From assembly GCF_900446215.1 (NCBI RefSeq), contig NZ_UAQZ01000001.1, positions 1,426,001-1,490,000 on the forward strand: a stretch of 64,000 nucleotides of DNA, in the 5' to 3' direction. Made by a program: the position numbers and the translations under genes. Position 1 is the first letter of the stretch. Every line of letters begins with the position of its first letter. The notes beneath the pieces were generated by a model, which worked only from the letters and a program-made list of their open reading frames with translations, searched no databases and was not told the origin of the DNA. The DNA is from Burkholderia cenocepacia. Its GTDB lineage: Bacteria > Pseudomonadota > Gammaproteobacteria > Burkholderiales > Burkholderiaceae. Shown piece by piece: positions 63,796-64,000 of this stretch.

Positions 63796-64000
63796 ACGAT
63801 CAAAGCGATTATCGACGTGCGCTTGATTTTGAGGCGTCGCTCACCGCGTTGCAGGCATGCTCCGAGCGTCGTGCATGGCAAGTGGCGTTTGCCGCCGTTA
63901 TTGTTGCGATCGGTTCGGCAGCGGCGCTTGCCGTGATGACGCCGTTCTATCGCGTGGTGCCATTGCCTATCGAGGTGAACAAACTCACCGGCGAGGCGCA
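63792..64000 (+). CDS. virB8: VirB8-like protein (5' part, cut by window edge)
   Basis: The frame starts at GTG 63792, overlapping the virB7 stop (GTGA), and runs past the window end. The visible 69 residues show a short cytosolic start (DQSDYRRALDFEASLTALQA), one membrane helix (VAFAAVIVAIGSAAALAVM) and the start of the periplasmic domain (VPLPIEVNKLTGEA), as in VirB8. Confidence 0.85.
   Translation, partial: MNDQSDYRRALDFEASLTALQACSERRAWQVAFAAVIVAIGSAAALAVMTPFYRVVPLPIEVNKLTGEA

Noticed and set aside
1..64000. tRNA, rRNA, CRISPR array or replication origin
   Set aside because: None recognised on either strand by eye; a tRNA scan would be needed to exclude a tRNA at the island edges.

Overview
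The window reads as high-GC chromosomal DNA from a Burkholderia of the cepacia complex. Gene content, codon use and gene order match what I recall as the low-oxygen-activated (lxa) locus of B. cenocepacia chromosome 2, followed by a VirB-type secretion cluster. That identification rests on recognised protein families and order, not on a database search.

Left accessory segment (1-6.2 kb): a toxin-antitoxin remnant (tail of a probable antitoxin and a broken RES toxin), an M14-type metallocarboxypeptidase, a complete DUF1778/GNAT toxin-antitoxin pair with direct-repeat operators over its promoter, a DUF1016 nuclease-like gene that starts late, a frameshifted conserved gene, an FRG-domain gene, and scattered repeats that look like insertion-sequence ends.

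Central hypoxia block (6.4-55 kb): universal stress proteins (6 genes), Hsp20, two three-BON-domain proteins, two nitroreductase-family proteins, a SulP transporter, a LOG-family protein, cytochrome c, two zinc alcohol dehydrogenases, an FNR-type regulator with four candidate iron-sulfur cysteines, a CHASE/PAS sensor kinase with a NarL-type regulator, acetate kinase, and a tightly overlapping phasin-phaB-phaC-pta-adh operon. It continues with a beta-CASP metallo-beta-lactamase RNase, a four-gene exporter (OMF, HlyD, fused RbbA-like ABC, ABC-2 permease), a BON-BCAM0308-FtsH-like operon, B12-dependent ribonucleotide reductase, a PfkB kinase, a polysaccharide deacetylase with a DUF4015 protein, an LRAT-domain protein, a VTT/DedA-type protein, a P1B-5 metal ATPase with a hemerythrin-like tail, and cytochromes b561 and b562.

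The block is tied together by at least 21 palindromes of the form TTGA-N6-TCAA (14 exact, 7 with one mismatch). All lie in gaps and 54-168 bp ahead of a start codon. This is the target of FNR/ANR/FixK-type regulators, so most of the block is probably one oxygen-responsive regulon. Logically it offers fermentative ATP (Pta-AckA), electron sinks (PHB, alcohol dehydrogenases), oxygen-independent dNTP synthesis (NrdJ), proteostasis (Hsp20, FtsH-like) and envelope maintenance.

Right segment (55-64 kb): an OmpR/QseC-type two-component pair, an 830-bp AT-richer gap, then a lower-GC virB1-virB2-virB3-virB4-virB6-virB5-virB7-virB8 operon cut by the window edge. This is probably the start of a conjugative or secretion island.
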